Notes under the pieces: model-generated
Database searches by the model: none
What the model was told of the DNA's origin: nothing
Seen by the model: the letters and a program-made list of their open reading frames with translations, nothing else
Source: Mycobacterium genavense ATCC 51234
GTDB taxonomy: Bacteria; Actinomycetota; Actinomycetes; Mycobacteriales; Mycobacteriaceae
NCBI RefSeq assembly: GCF_000526915.1
Contig: NZ_JAGZ01000007.1
Coordinates: forward strand, 1-64,000
Direction of reading: 5' to 3'
DNA length: 64,000 nt
Position numbers and translations under genes: made by a program
Shown here: one piece after another, positions 29,676-40,102 of the stretch
Layout of the letters: every line of letters starts with the position of its first letter
How positions within the stretch are numbered: the stretch's first letter is position 1

Positions 29676-30888
29676 CTAGCGGATGGGCAGCCCGGTCAGG
29701 GCCCGAGAGATCACCAGCCGCTGGATCTCGCTGGTGCCCTCGAAGATCGTGAAGATCTTCGCGTCGCGGTGCATGCGCTCCACCGGGTAATCACGGGTGT
29801 ACCCGTTACCGCCCAGGATCTGGATGGCCTCGTCGGTGACATAGACGGCGGCCTCGCTGGCCACCAGCTTGGCCATCGAGCCCTCGGCCGAGTCGAAGTT
29901 CTGGTTGTTGCGCGCCATCCAGCCCGCCCGCCACACCAGCAGGCGGGCGGCGTCGACCCGGCTCTTCATATCGGCCAGCTTGAACGCCACCGCCTGGAAC
30001 TCGCCGATCTTGCGGCCGAATTGCTCGCGCTGGCAAGCATATTCGAGTGCGTACTCATAGGCGGCCCGGGCCACCCCGACGGCCATCGCGCCGACGGTGG
30101 GCCGGGTTGCGCTCGAAGGTCTTCATCGCGGCCTGACCACCGGCCGAGGCGCCGGACTTGACTCGCGCGATGCGGGCCTCGAATTTCTCCCGGCCATCGA
30201 GAATGCAGTCCTCGGGCAGCCGGACGTTGTCGAGGACGACCTCGGCGGTGTATGACGCGCGGATGCCGTGCTTCTTGAACTTCTGGCCCTGCGCCAGCCC
30301 CTTGGTTACGGGCGGGATGACGAACGACACCTGTCCGCGGGTGCCCAGTTCGGGATAGACCGACGCGACGACGATGTGCACGTTGGCGATCCCGCCGTTG
30401 GTGGCCCAGGTCTTGGTGCCGTTGAGCACCCAGTCCTTGGTCGCCTCGTCGAAGCGGGCCCGGGTGCGGATGGCGCCGACGTCAGAACCCGCGTCGGGCT
30501 CCGACGAGCAGAACGCACCCAGCTTGGGGTCGCCCGGAGTACCGAACATTTCCGGCAGATACTGACCGAGCTGTTCGGGAGTTCCGTTGCCCGCCAACGC
30601 CGCCGCGGCCAGTCCGGTGCCCATGATGGACAGCGCGATGCCGGCGTCGCCCCAGAACATCTCCTCGAAGGCGGTCAAAAAGCCCAGGCCCGTCGGCTCG
30701 GCAGCCTGTTGCGCGAAGAAGTCGGGGGAGTAGAGGCCCACCTTTGCGGCCTCCTGGATGACCGGCCACGGGGTTTCCTCCCGTTCATCCCACTCGGCCG
30801 CGGCGGGTCGGATGGTTTCGGCCGCGAACTGGTGCACCCAATCGCGCACCGCGATGACGTCGTCGCTCAATTGCAGTGAGAAGGTCAT
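29676..30888 (-). pseudogene. Acyl-CoA dehydrogenase, frameshifted by one base
   Basis: This is an FAD-dependent acyl-CoA dehydrogenase of about 403 residues when restored. The N-terminal and middle domains are intact, including CSSEPDAGSDVGAIRTRA and VLNGTKTWATNG. Near 30108 an extra A in cgcaacccgg breaks [14 protein letters not shown]; the C-terminal domain continues in another frame with [20 protein letters not shown] and [21 protein letters not shown] single insertion separates the parts, so a sequencing error is possible. Confidence 0.87.
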
Positions 30889-30911
30889 GGTGTCACTCCT
30901 GGAAGATGTTG

Positions 30912-31526
30912 CTAGTCAACGGTTTTGTGGTTGGTGTGCTGCGCGAGGACGCTGACCGTCTGGGTGACCCAGGCCTCGAAATAGCGGTCCTCGTCGACGT
31001 TGCCCGGTAGGCGTCCGGACAGCGCTCGCAGCGTCGCCGCGTGGGACAAGGAGGCGATCGCCACGGCCGCGGCGGCCTCCGGATCGGGAATGCTGGTACG
31101 GCCGGAGCGATTGGACGCGGCGAGCTCGTCGGCGAACCGTTGGTAGGCGTTGTCGGTGATGACCTGCCACGTCTTCTCGTCGAGATCGCCGAGCTCGTCG
31201 AGTTCGCGCAGCATGACTTTGAGCAAATCCTCGCTCTGGCGCAGATTGCTCCAGATCAACTGGCCGGCGGTACGCACCGCCTGCTCGACGCTGCCCGGCT
31301 GCCCGGCGTCGAACTGCTCGCGCGCAGACACGATGCTGTCGATTCGTTGGGTCACCGCCGCCTCCAGCAGCTCGCGTTTGGAGGCGAAGTGCTTGTACAA
31401 CGCGCCCGATCCCGGGGCGAGGCCCGACGCGCGCTGGATGTCGGCGACCGAGGTCGCCGCGTAGCCTTTGGCGGCGAACAGCTTGAGTGCCTCCGCCAGC
31501 AATCGGTCCCGTCCCGAATCGGCCAC
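30912..31526 (-). CDS. TetR family transcriptional regulator
   Basis: This is a TetR-type repressor of about 204 residues. The DNA-binding domain reads TSVADIQRASGLAPGSGALYKHFASK. GTG codons at 31526 and 31547 are both possible; the one at 31526 lies just after a 20-bp palindrome, the other inside it. The downstream acyl-CoA dehydrogenase gene is 23 bases away and is the likely target. The gene diverges from the aldolase gene. Confidence 0.85.
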   Translation of the reverse strand: MADSGRDRLLAEALKLFAAKGYAATSVADIQRASGLAPGSGALYKHFASKRELLEAAVTQRIDSIVSAREQFDAGQPGSVEQAVRTAGQLIWSNLRQSEDLLKVMLRELDELGDLDEKTWQVITDNAYQRFADELAASNRSGRTSIPDPEAAAAVAIASLSHAATLRALSGRLPGNVDEDRYFEAWVTQTVSVLAQHTNHKTVD

Positions 31527-31527
31527 G

Positions 31528-31547
31528 GTGAGAGAGTACTCACTCAC
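31528..31547. promoter_or_regulatory. Near-perfect 20-bp palindrome, probable TetR operator
   Basis: GTGAGAGAGTACTCACTCAC matches its reverse complement except at one base pair. It overlaps the start region of the TetR gene and faces the aldolase promoter region, as expected for an autoregulatory operator. Confidence 0.65.
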
Positions 31548-31674
31548 CGCACCGATGGCAAACGCGGACCGGTACCGGCCTCTAGCCGCAGCCGGGGTCG
31601 GTGCGCAATGCTGGGAGCCGAGTCGCGGCTCGCAGCTTCGGGCCGGACCAGGATCGATCGACGGAGGGATCGCA

Positions 31675-32562
31675 GTGAACGACGAGCAACGCAACGCGAT
31701 GTCGTCGGGGCGTGGCTTTATCGCCGCGCTGGACCAAAGTGGCGGCAGCACGCCAAAAGCCTTGAAGCTCTATGGGATTGAGCAGGACGCATACGACAAC
31801 GACGAGCAGATGTTCAACCTGATCCACGAGATGCGTGAGTGCCTGATGTCCAATCCGAGCTTTACCGGCGACAAGGTGCTGGCGACGATCCTCTTCGAGC
31901 AGACCATGGACCGGGCCATCAACGGCGAGGACACCGCGGCCTTCTTGTGGAAGCAGAAGCACATCGTGCCGTTCGTGAAGGTCGACCAGGGGCTCAGCGA
32001 TGCCGAAAACGGCGTCCAGCTGATGAAGCCGATGACCAAACTCGACTCGCTGCTGCAGCGGGCCGTGGACAAAGGGATCTTCGGCACCAAGATGCGCTCG
32101 TTCATCCAAGAGCCGAACGAGGCGGGCATCAACGCGATCGTCGACCAGCAATTCGAGTACGCCGACACCATCGCGCGGCGCGGACTGATGCCGATCATCG
32201 AACCCGAGGTCAGCATCAACAGCCCAGACAAGCTCAAGGCGGACGGCCTGCTGGTGGCGGCGCTGCGCGCCAAACTCGACGAGCTCCCGGCCGACCGGCA
32301 GGTGATGCTCAAGCTGACGTTGCCCAACGAGGACAACCTCTACGCCCCACTGATCGACCATCCGCGGGTGCTGCGGGTGGTGGCCTTGTCCGGCGGCTAC
32401 AGCCTCGCCGAAAGTTGCAAGATCCTGGCCCGCAATCATGGCCTGATCGCCAGCTTCTCGCGGGCCTTGACCGAGGGGTTGACCGCGCAGCAAAGCGACA
32501 CCGAATTCGACGAGAAGCTCGGGTCGAACATCGATCAGATCTACGCGGCGTCCATCACCTAG
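31675..32562 (+). CDS. Class I fructose-bisphosphate aldolase
   Basis: This is a glycolytic/gluconeogenic aldolase of the metal-independent Schiff-base type, 295 residues. Family features are FIAALDQSGGSTPKAL near the N-terminus, IVPFVKVDQGL, the conserved GLMPIIEPEVSI and the Schiff-base lysine region VMLKLTLPNEDNLY. The GTG at 31675 follows GGAGGGA. It is intact. Mycobacteria usually also have a class II aldolase; this is the second type. Confidence 0.92.
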   Translation: MNDEQRNAMSSGRGFIAALDQSGGSTPKALKLYGIEQDAYDNDEQMFNLIHEMRECLMSNPSFTGDKVLATILFEQTMDRAINGEDTAAFLWKQKHIVPFVKVDQGLSDAENGVQLMKPMTKLDSLLQRAVDKGIFGTKMRSFIQEPNEAGINAIVDQQFEYADTIARRGLMPIIEPEVSINSPDKLKADGLLVAALRAKLDELPADRQVMLKLTLPNEDNLYAPLIDHPRVLRVVALSGGYSLAESCKILARNHGLIASFSRALTEGLTAQQSDTEFDEKLGSNIDQIYAASIT

Positions 32563-32574
32563 CGGCCGGACGGA

Positions 32575-33423
32575 TCAGCGGGCGGGCGGCAAGACCTGCA
32601 GGACGGCGCCGTCGGCGCCGACCGTGACGGACCCGCTGAGCGCGTCGTCAAAGGCGTGGGCGCGCAGGCTCAACGTGCCGTCCTTGCGCGATTCGATGGT
32701 CAAGTACATCCGGTTGGCGTCATAGATGTGCAGGGTCTGGGGCGCCTGCTGCACGACACCAAGCACCGCTTGGACGTCGAACTTGCTCAGGTCGCCGACC
32801 GCCGAACCCGGCAGGAGCGAAGGTTTGGGACCGAGGGTCACCCAATTCCCGTCGCGGTAAACCCACGTCACGATCTTGTGTGCGTTGGCGGTGTCGGGCC
32901 GCATGACCACCGCCTGGTCCTGGTAGACGTTCAGCTGGTAGCCGAGCGTGTCGCCGAACTGCGTCCGCATCTGCGCCAGCAGCCCGGTCACCCCGCCGAA
33001 GGTCAGCAACTGCTGGGGCGGCGGAGTGGCGGTGCCCGACGAGCCGACGCTGTTGCTCGTGCTGGGCGGTGGCGTCGACGAGGGGTTGATCGTGGCGGGG
33101 GATGTCTCGCCGCGCTGGAATGTCCAGGCGACACCTGCGCCCAGCAACACCAGCGCCGCGGCCGCCGCGATCGCGACCCAGACCAGCCGGTTGCGCGCGG
33201 TTGAGGGTGCGGTCGCAGCCGCGGCCCGGTTGGGGTACACCTGCAGATCCTAGACCAGCGACTGTAGTTCGCCGAGGGTAGTCGCCTTGGTTGCGGCGCT
33301 TATCCGCTGGCGGTGTTCCTCGGTCGATAGTTGGCCGTCGCCGAGCGCCGCGTCGAGCGCCTCGCAGGTGTTGTTGCGATCGTCGTCGGTAGCCCGGAGG
33401 TTGTCGCTGACCACAGCAAACAT
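32575..33423 (-). pseudogene. DUF1707 (SHOCT-like) membrane protein, interrupted by TAG
   Basis: The DUF1707 domain begins at the ATG at 33423 (MFAVVSDNLRATDDDRNN) and continues with EALDAALGDGQLSTEEHRQR. At codon 58 a TAG (33250-33252) stands where Gln (CAG) is expected between LQSLV and DLQV. The frame continues through a single membrane helix (VWVAIAAAAALVLLGAGVAW), a Pro/Ser-rich linker and an extracytoplasmic domain ending LQVLPPAR. Restart within the downstream part could still give a membrane protein without the N-terminal domain. Confidence 0.82.
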
Positions 33424-33499
33424 CGTAGGGAGCCGAGCGGCCGAAGCGCGGCGATCTCGGCCGGTGAACCGTCGCGCACCGCAACATGCGTCGCACTAG

Positions 33500-33535
33500 G
33501 CTTCAGTTCATGGTTCCGCTTCAGTTCATGGTTCC
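33500..33535 (+). repeat. 18-bp tandem duplication over the formate dehydrogenase start
   Basis: GCTTCAGTTCATGGTTCC occurs twice in tandem. Each copy carries an ATG (33510 and 33528) in the same frame, so the duplication adds six residues or an alternative start and does not disrupt the gene. Confidence 0.9.
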
Positions 33536-36500
33536 GAAGCTGTCCTCGCCGAAGATCTTCCTCGAATGGCCCGTGATCCGTCAGCTGCGGTCGGCCGATG
33601 CGTTCGGTCGCGGGCCGGCGGTGACCTCCAAGCACACCCGTTCGATCGTCCCGCGCACCACGACGGCCGACCGCGTCGTGCAAAGCGTGTGCCCGTACTG
33701 CGCGGTGGGGTGCGGCCAGAAGGTTTTCGTCAAGGACGAGAAGGTCGTCCAGATCGAGGGCGATCCCGACTCGCCGATTTCACGCGGGCGCCTGTGCCCC
33801 AAGGGGTCGGCGAGTGAGCAACTGGTCAACTCGCCGGGCCGGCAGACCAAGATGCTTTACCGCGCTCCGGGCGCCACCGAGTGGCAGCACCTGGACCTCA
33901 ATACCGCCATCGACATGGTGGCCGACCGCTTCGTGGCAGCCCGCCGACATGCCTGGCAGGACATCGACAAGAAGGGCCACCCGCTGCGGCGCACCATGAA
34001 GATCGCCGCACTGGGCGGGGCGACGCTGGACAACGAAGAGAACTATCTGATCAAAAAGCTCTTCACCGCCGCGGGCGCCATCCAGATCGAGAATCAAGCT
34101 CGTATTTGACACTCCGCCACGGTTCCCGGTCTGGGAACCTCGTTCGGGCGCGGCGGCGCCACCCAATCACTGCAAGACATGGCCAACGCGGACTGCATCG
34201 TCATCCAGGGCTCCAACATGGCCGAGTGCCACCCCGTCGGCTTCCAGTGGGTGGAAGAGGCTAAAGCCCGCGGCGCCACGGTGATTCACGTCGACCCTCG
34301 GTTTACCCGCACCTCCGCGGTGTCCGACAAGCACATCCCGATCCGGGCCGGCTCCGATGTGGTGTTGCTGGGCGCATTGATCAACCATGTGATCGCCCAA
34401 GACCTTTGGTTCAAGGAATACGTGTTGGCCTATACTAACGCGGCCACCCTGATCAACGAAAACTACCGCGACGCCGAGGATTTGGGTGGCCTGTTCTCCG
34501 GCTTCGACCCCGAGAGCGGACAATACGACCTGTCCACCTGGGCCTACGACGGGCAGGAACAGGACGAGGCCGAGATCGAACACGGGGCCAGTGCCTCCGC
34601 GCGTGCCGCCGGTAACGTGCACGGCAGCGGCGGCCCGCCGTTGCCGCATGCCCGCGTCCGGCGCGACGAGACGCTGCAGCATCCGAGGTGCGTATTCCAG
34701 GTCGTCAAGCGGCACTACGCGCGCTACACCCCGGAGATGGTGCGCGACGTCTGTGGCATCAGCATCGAGGACTTCGATTATCTGGCCCGCGCTGTCACCG
34801 AAAACTCCGGCCGCGAACGCACCACCTGCTTCGCATACGCGGTGGGCTGGACCCAACACACACTCGGTGCTCAATTCATCCGCGCCGCAACCATTTTGCA
34901 GCTCTTGCTGGGCAACGTCGGCCGCCCCGGCAGCGGCATCATGGCGTTGCGCGGTCACGCCACCATCCAGGGCTCCACCGACATCCCCACCCTGTTCAAT
35001 CTGCTGCCCGGCTATTTGTCGATGCCGAGGGCCGGGGTGCACGACACCTACCAGCAGTACATCGATGCGGTAGGGCCGAAGAACCAGAAAGGCTTCTGGG
35101 CCGAGGCCGATGCCTACATGATCAGTCTGCTCAAGGCATGGTGGGGTGATGCCGCGCGGGAAGACAACGACTGGGCGTTCGACTACCTGCCGCGGTTGTC
35201 CGGCCCGCACGGCACCTACCAGACGGTGATGGCGATGCTGGATGACGAGGTCGACGGGTATTTCCTGCTCGGCCAGAATCCCGCCGTCGGTTCGGCGCAC
35301 GGCCGCATGCAGCGGATGGGGATGTCGCACCTGAAGTGGTTGGTGGTGCGCGACCTCAACCTGATCGAGTCGGCCACGTTCTGGAAGGACGGTCCCGAGA
35401 TCGCCTCCGGCGAGCTCAAGGCGGAAGACATCGAAACCGAGGTGTTCTTTTTTCCGGCGGCCACGCACGTGGAGAAAGCCGGCTCGTTCACGCAAACCCA
35501 GCGACTCGTCCAATGGCGGCACAAGGCCGTCGAGCCACCCGGTGACTGCCAGAGCGAACTGCAGTTCTTTTTCGAGTTGGGCAAGCGAATCAGGCAGCGG
35601 CTGGCCGGGTCGACCGACCCGCGTGATCGCCCGCTGCTCGATCTGACCTGGGACTACCCCACCGACGAGCATGGTGATCCCGACCCCGTGGCCGTGCTGG
35701 CGGAGATCAGTGGCCGCTACCTGAACGGCCCCAACGCGGGAAAGCCGGTGCCTGGATACACCGAACTGCGTGCCGACGGATCGACGGCATGCGGCTGCTG
35801 GATCTACTCGGGTGTGTACGCCGACGGTGTCAACCAGGCCGCCCGCCGGGTGCCGCGCGGCGGACCCAGCCCGAGCCAGTCGGAATGGGGTTGGGCCTGG
35901 CCGGCCGACCGCCGCATTCTGTACAACCGCGCCTCGGCCGACCCGGACGGCAAGCCGTGGAGCGAGCGCAAGCGCTACATCTGGTGGGACGAAGCGACGG
36001 GTCGATGGGTTGGCCATGACGTCCCCGACTTTCCCGCCGACCGCGCCCCGCACGTCCGCCCGGATCCGGATATCGGCGGAGCGGCTGCGTTGGCGGGCGA
36101 CGATCCGTTCATCATGCAGGCCGACGGCAAGGCGTGGCTGTTCGCGCCCAAGGGTCTGGTTGACGGTCCGCTGCCCACGCACTACGAGCCGCAGGAATCA
36201 CCGGTCCGCAACGCGCTGTACCCGCAGCAGCAGAATCCGTCGCGAATCATGTTCCCACGCAAAGACAATCTGTGGGCACCCAGCGCCGGCGATCCCGGGG
36301 GTGACCTGTACCCCTATGTGTTCACCACCTACCGGCTCACCGAACACCACACCGCGGGCGGGATGAGCCGCTGGCTGCCGTATCTGGCCGAACTGCAACC
36401 GGAGATGTTCTGCGAAGTGTCCCCGGAGTTGGCGGCCGAACGCGGTCTAGAGCCGTACGGTTGGGCGACGATCATCTCGCCGCGAGCGGCGATCGAAGCC

Positions 36501-36815
36501 AAAGTGCTTGTCACCGAACGCATGACACCGCTGTCGATCGGCGGGCACACCGTCCACCAGATCGGGCTGCCCTACCACTGGGGCGTCGGCGGCGACGCGG
36601 TGGTCAGCGGGGACGCGGCCAACGATCTGCTGGGTGTGACGCTTGACCCCAACGTGCAGATTCAGGAGTCCAAGGCCGGGTCGTGCGACATCCGCCCGGG
36701 CCGACGGCCGCAGGGCGAAGCATTGCTCCGCCTCATCGAGGAGTACCAGTCGTGCGCAGGGGTAACCGTCGAGACGGACAATATCCGTATCACCGATCCG
36801 CGACGGGAGGCTTGA
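33510..36815 (+). CDS. fdnG: Formate dehydrogenase alpha subunit, selenocysteine-containing
   Basis: This is the molybdenum (or tungsten) bis-MGD catalytic subunit that oxidises formate to CO2. It has 1101 residues if TGA at 34107-34109 is read as Sec (residue 200). The context NQARI-Sec-HSATVPGLGTSFGRGG matches FDH-N/O enzymes exactly at the Sec position. A 4Fe-4S motif CPYCAVGC...LCPKG lies at about 61-96. The histidine after Sec is present. No twin-arginine signal is visible, so this version may face the cytoplasm. Starts at 33510 and 33528 are equivalent because of an 18-bp duplication. It overlaps the beta subunit gene by one base. The TGA must not be taken as a stop: a SECIS hairpin and all Sec genes are present. 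Confidence 0.95.
34107..34139 (+). promoter_or_regulatory. Selenocysteine TGA and bacterial SECIS hairpin
   Basis: Eleven bases after the TGA lies GGTTCCCGGTCTGGGAACC (34121-34139), a perfect 7-bp stem capped by the loop GGTCT. Bacterial SECIS elements lie directly downstream of the UGA and expose a GU in a small loop for SelB; the E. coli fdhF element uses the same GGUCU loop. Confidence 0.9.
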
Positions 36816-37789
36816 TGGCGCACCTGGTCGAATCCACCGATCCGGCCGACGATGCGGGCTGGCCGGAACCGAAGCCGCGCAAGGGTTTTTTCACCGACAC
36901 CTCGATCTGCATCGGATGCAAGGCGTGCGAAGTGGCGTGCAAGGAATGGAATCGCAACCCGCGCGACGGCGAGCTGGAACTACTGGGCTCGTCCTACGAC
37001 AACACCGGATCACTGGGCGCGAGCACCTGGCGGCACGTGGCGTTCATCGAGCAGGGGAGCGACCGGATCGAACAGGCCCGGGAATCCGGCCGGGCGTTGG
37101 TGAGCCTGGGCATGCCCGCGGTCCCCAAACCCACTGACAGTCAGGCTGATTCGAGGCCGCCGGACACCCCGGAGTTTCGCTGGTTGATGTCCTCCGACGT
37201 CTGCAAGCACTGCACCCACGCCGGCTGCCTGGACGTGTGCCCGACCGGGGCGCTGTTCCGCACCGAGTTCGGCACCGTGGTGGTGCAGCACGACGTGTGC
37301 AACGGTTGCGGAACGTGCGTGGCCGGCTGCCCGTTCGGTGTGGTCGAGCGCCGCAGCGACGGCACCTACGCCACCCCGGCAAAACGCTCCGAACGTCCAG
37401 AACACGAGTTCGTCACGGGCGTGGCCCAAAAGTGCACGCTGTGCTACGACCGCCTGCTCGAGGACCAGACGCCGGCCTGCGCGCAGACCTGTCCGACCAC
37501 GTCGATCAAGTTCGGCGACCACGACGACCTGGTGACCAAGGCACGTGAGCGGGTCGCGCAATTGCACGCCCAAGGCCGCACGGAGGCAAGGCTTTACGGC
37601 GCCAACGAGCACGACGGCGTCGGCGGCACCGGGTCGATCTTCTTGTTGCTCGACGAACCGGAGGTCTACGGGCTGCCCCCCGATCCGCGGGTGTGCACGG
37701 CCGATTTGCCGACGATGTTCAAGCGCGCCAGCATGGCCGCGGCCGGCATGGTCGGCGCGGCCGTGCTGGCGTTCTGGAGCAGCCGGTGA
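36815..37789 (+). CDS. fdnH: Formate dehydrogenase beta (iron-sulfur) subunit
   Basis: This 324-residue electron-transfer subunit has four ferredoxin-type 4Fe-4S motifs: CIGCKACEVACKEW, CKHCTHAGCLDVCPTGA, CNGCGTCVAGCPFG and CTLCYDRL...CAQTCPT. It passes electrons from the catalytic subunit to the membrane partner. A C-terminal hydrophobic stretch (ASMAAAGMVGAAVLAFWSSR) probably anchors it in the membrane. The ATG at 36815 follows GGGAGG and overlaps the alpha stop; its own stop overlaps the next gene. Confidence 0.95.
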   Translation: MAHLVESTDPADDAGWPEPKPRKGFFTDTSICIGCKACEVACKEWNRNPRDGELELLGSSYDNTGSLGASTWRHVAFIEQGSDRIEQARESGRALVSLGMPAVPKPTDSQADSRPPDTPEFRWLMSSDVCKHCTHAGCLDVCPTGALFRTEFGTVVVQHDVCNGCGTCVAGCPFGVVERRSDGTYATPAKRSERPEHEFVTGVAQKCTLCYDRLLEDQTPACAQTCPTTSIKFGDHDDLVTKARERVAQLHAQGRTEARLYGANEHDGVGGTGSIFLLLDEPEVYGLPPDPRVCTADLPTMFKRASMAAAGMVGAAVLAFWSSR

Positions 37790-38877
37790 GCACCTCGGAA
37801 TACGACAGCTTCCGTCCGCCGGAACCGACAGGCGGCAAGCGACGCCGCAAGGGCGGGCGGGGCGGCCGCCGGGGCGGCGGTTCCGACGGCTCACGCGAGA
37901 TGCCGATGGTGCCCGAGGCCGAGTTCACCTCGTACTACGGGCGTCCGGTGGTCAAGCCCGCGCCCTGGGGACACGAGGTGGGCGCCTACCTGTTCTTGGG
38001 CGGCGTCGCGGGCGGTTCCGGTCTACTGGCCGCCGGCGCCCAGCTGACCGGCCGAAAACTATTGCGCCGCAACACACGAATATCCGCGTTGGTCGCGGTG
38101 TCGCTGGGTGCGGTCGCCCTGGTGAAGGACCTGGGCCGGCCCGAGCGTTTCGTCAACATGCTGCGGACGGTCAAGCTGACCTCGCCGATGAGCATCGGCT
38201 CGTGGATCCTCAGCCTGTTCAGCGCCGGCATCGGTGTCGCCGCGGCCTCGGAGATCGACCGGATGACCGGTGAGCGAATACCGTTGGGCCCGTTGCGCCC
38301 CGTGCTGCGCGCCGCGGAGGGGCCGGCCGGTTTGGAAGCCGCCGTCTTCGCCGCGCCCCTTGCCGTCTACACCGCGGTGCTGCTGACCGACACCGCCACC
38401 CCGACGTGGAATGCCGCGTACCGCGACCTGCCGTTCGTGTTCGTCAGCTCGGCGAGCCTGGCCGCATCGGGATTGGCGATGATCACCACCCCGGTCGCCG
38501 AGGCCGCACCGGCCCGCAAGCTGGCCGTCATCGGTGCGGTCAGCGATCTGATCTCCGCCCGGTTCACCGAGTTCCGGATGGACCCGGTCACCAGGGAGCC
38601 GCTGGATCACGGCACCCCCGGACGGTTGCTAAAGGGCAGTGAATTGCTTGCTGCCGCAGGCGGTTTGGGTGCACTGCTGGGCGGGCACCGGCGCGACGTC
38701 GCCGCCTTGTCCGGCCTGGCGCTGCTGGCGGCGTCGGCGATGCTGAGGTTCGGATTCTTCGAGGCGGGCAAGGAGTCGGCCCGCGACCCTCGCTACACGA
38801 TGGAACCGCAGAAGCGCCGACTGGCGAAACGCCGCGCGGCCGGCATCACCGACGACTCGATCACCACCGCCGATTAG
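37786..38877 (+). CDS. nrfD: NrfD/PsrC-like membrane subunit of formate dehydrogenase
   Basis: This is a polytopic membrane protein of 363 residues with about eight helices; the segment HEVGAYLFLGGVAGGSGLLA is typical of the NrfD family, which passes electrons to the quinone pool. It replaces the cytochrome b subunit found in the enteric formate dehydrogenase-N. A basic, Gly/Arg-rich N-terminal tail of about 40 residues precedes the first helix. The GTG start overlaps the beta stop as GTGA. Confidence 0.9.
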   Translation: MSTSEYDSFRPPEPTGGKRRRKGGRGGRRGGGSDGSREMPMVPEAEFTSYYGRPVVKPAPWGHEVGAYLFLGGVAGGSGLLAAGAQLTGRKLLRRNTRISALVAVSLGAVALVKDLGRPERFVNMLRTVKLTSPMSIGSWILSLFSAGIGVAAASEIDRMTGERIPLGPLRPVLRAAEGPAGLEAAVFAAPLAVYTAVLLTDTATPTWNAAYRDLPFVFVSSASLAASGLAMITTPVAEAAPARKLAVIGAVSDLISARFTEFRMDPVTREPLDHGTPGRLLKGSELLAAAGGLGALLGGHRRDVAALSGLALLAASAMLRFGFFEAGKESARDPRYTMEPQKRRLAKRRAAGITDDSITTAD

Positions 38878-38879
38878 CG

Positions 38880-39863
38880 TCAGCGCACCTCGATGCCCGC
38901 CCCGGCGACGGTATGGCCGATCACCGGGTGACCGGGTAACTCGCCGACCACGAGCAGGCCGCCCGAGGTCTGCGCGTCCGCGAGCAGCAGCAGATCGTCC
39001 TCCGTCACGCCGGGGCCGGGCCGCAGTTGCGGCCGCACCCAGTCGAGGTTGCGCCGGGATCCGCCGGAGACGAACCCGTCGCGCAGCGCTACCCGCGCCG
39101 CCTCGAGCACCGGCACCGCGGAGCGATCGATCACGGCACCCACCTTGGAGGCCCGGCACATCTTGTACAGGTGGCCGAGTAACCCGAAACCCGTCACATC
39201 GGTGGCCGCGCGCACACCGCCGGCCACCGCGGACTCCGCGGCGTCGAGGTTGAGCCGGGTCATCGTCGCGATCGCTTCGGCGAACACTTCGCCGGTCTGC
39301 TTGTGCCGATTGTTGAGCAGCCCGACACCGAGCGGTTTGGTCAGCGTCAGCGGCAGCCCCGGTTCGGCGGCGTCATTGCGCAGCAATCGATTCGGGTCGG
39401 CCACACCGGTCACCGCCATGCCGTATTTCGGCTCCGGGTCGTCGATGGAGTGGCCGCCGATCACCGGACAGCTGGCCTCCGCGGCCACCGCCAGCCCGCC
39501 GCGCAGCACCTCGGTCATCAGTTCCAGGGGCAGCACGTCGCGCGGCCAGCCGACCAGGTTGATCGCGACCACGGGGCGTCCGCCCATCGCGTAGACATCG
39601 GAAAGCGCGTTGGCCGCGGCGATCCGGCCCCAGTCGTAGGCGTCGTCGACGACGGGCGTGAAGAAGTCCGCCGTGGACAACACCGCGAAGTCGCCGACCA
39701 AGACCGCGGCGGCGTCGTCGCCGTCGTCGAGCTCGACCAGAACGTTCCCCGTTGTTTGACCCGTCAGGCCGCGGACCGCCTCTTCCAGCTCGCCGGGCGG
39801 GATCTTGCAGGCACAGCCACCGCCGTGCGCATAGCCGGTCAGCCGGGTCTGCGTCTGAGTCAT
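38880..39863 (-). CDS. selD: Selenide, water dikinase
   Basis: This 327-residue enzyme makes selenophosphate from selenide and ATP, the selenium donor for Sec-tRNA synthesis. The N-terminal glycine-rich loop contains the catalytic Cys-Lys pair (HGGGCACKI); this form uses Cys rather than Sec. Further motifs are STADFFTPVVDDAYDWGRIA and TDVTGFGLLGH. It is convergent with the formate dehydrogenase operon and starts 240 bases from tRNA-Sec, on the opposite strand. It is intact. Confidence 0.95.
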   Translation of the reverse strand: MTQTQTRLTGYAHGGGCACKIPPGELEEAVRGLTGQTTGNVLVELDDGDDAAAVLVGDFAVLSTADFFTPVVDDAYDWGRIAAANALSDVYAMGGRPVVAINLVGWPRDVLPLELMTEVLRGGLAVAAEASCPVIGGHSIDDPEPKYGMAVTGVADPNRLLRNDAAEPGLPLTLTKPLGVGLLNNRHKQTGEVFAEAIATMTRLNLDAAESAVAGGVRAATDVTGFGLLGHLYKMCRASKVGAVIDRSAVPVLEAARVALRDGFVSGGSRRNLDWVRPQLRPGPGVTEDDLLLLADAQTSGGLLVVGELPGHPVIGHTVAGAGIEVR

Positions 39864-40102
39864 GACACGAGCCTACGAGGAGCGGAAGTGCCCACACTTT
39901 GCTCGCCTCGCAGCGACAACGGTCAACGTCGTCACATGCGACGCCGAGCCGGGTGCGTCCTGGGCTTTGAGTGTGTGCCCACGCAGGCGACACGCCGGGG
40001 TGGGCCGCCGCTACCGCACACCCAACGCCGAGCTCGCACACTTGACGCCGCGGCCGGAGGCGGGCCCGCCGGCATCGGCGCTGACCACGCTAGTTTGTGC
40101 AT

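Noticed and set aside
34107..34109. TGA in the formate dehydrogenase as a disabling stop
   Set aside because: Position, SECIS hairpin and complete sel genes show that it encodes selenocysteine, unlike the other in-frame stops in this window.
34167..36182. A 671-codon frame antisense to the formate dehydrogenase
   Set aside because: Shadow of fdnG; no ribosome binding site and no family pattern.
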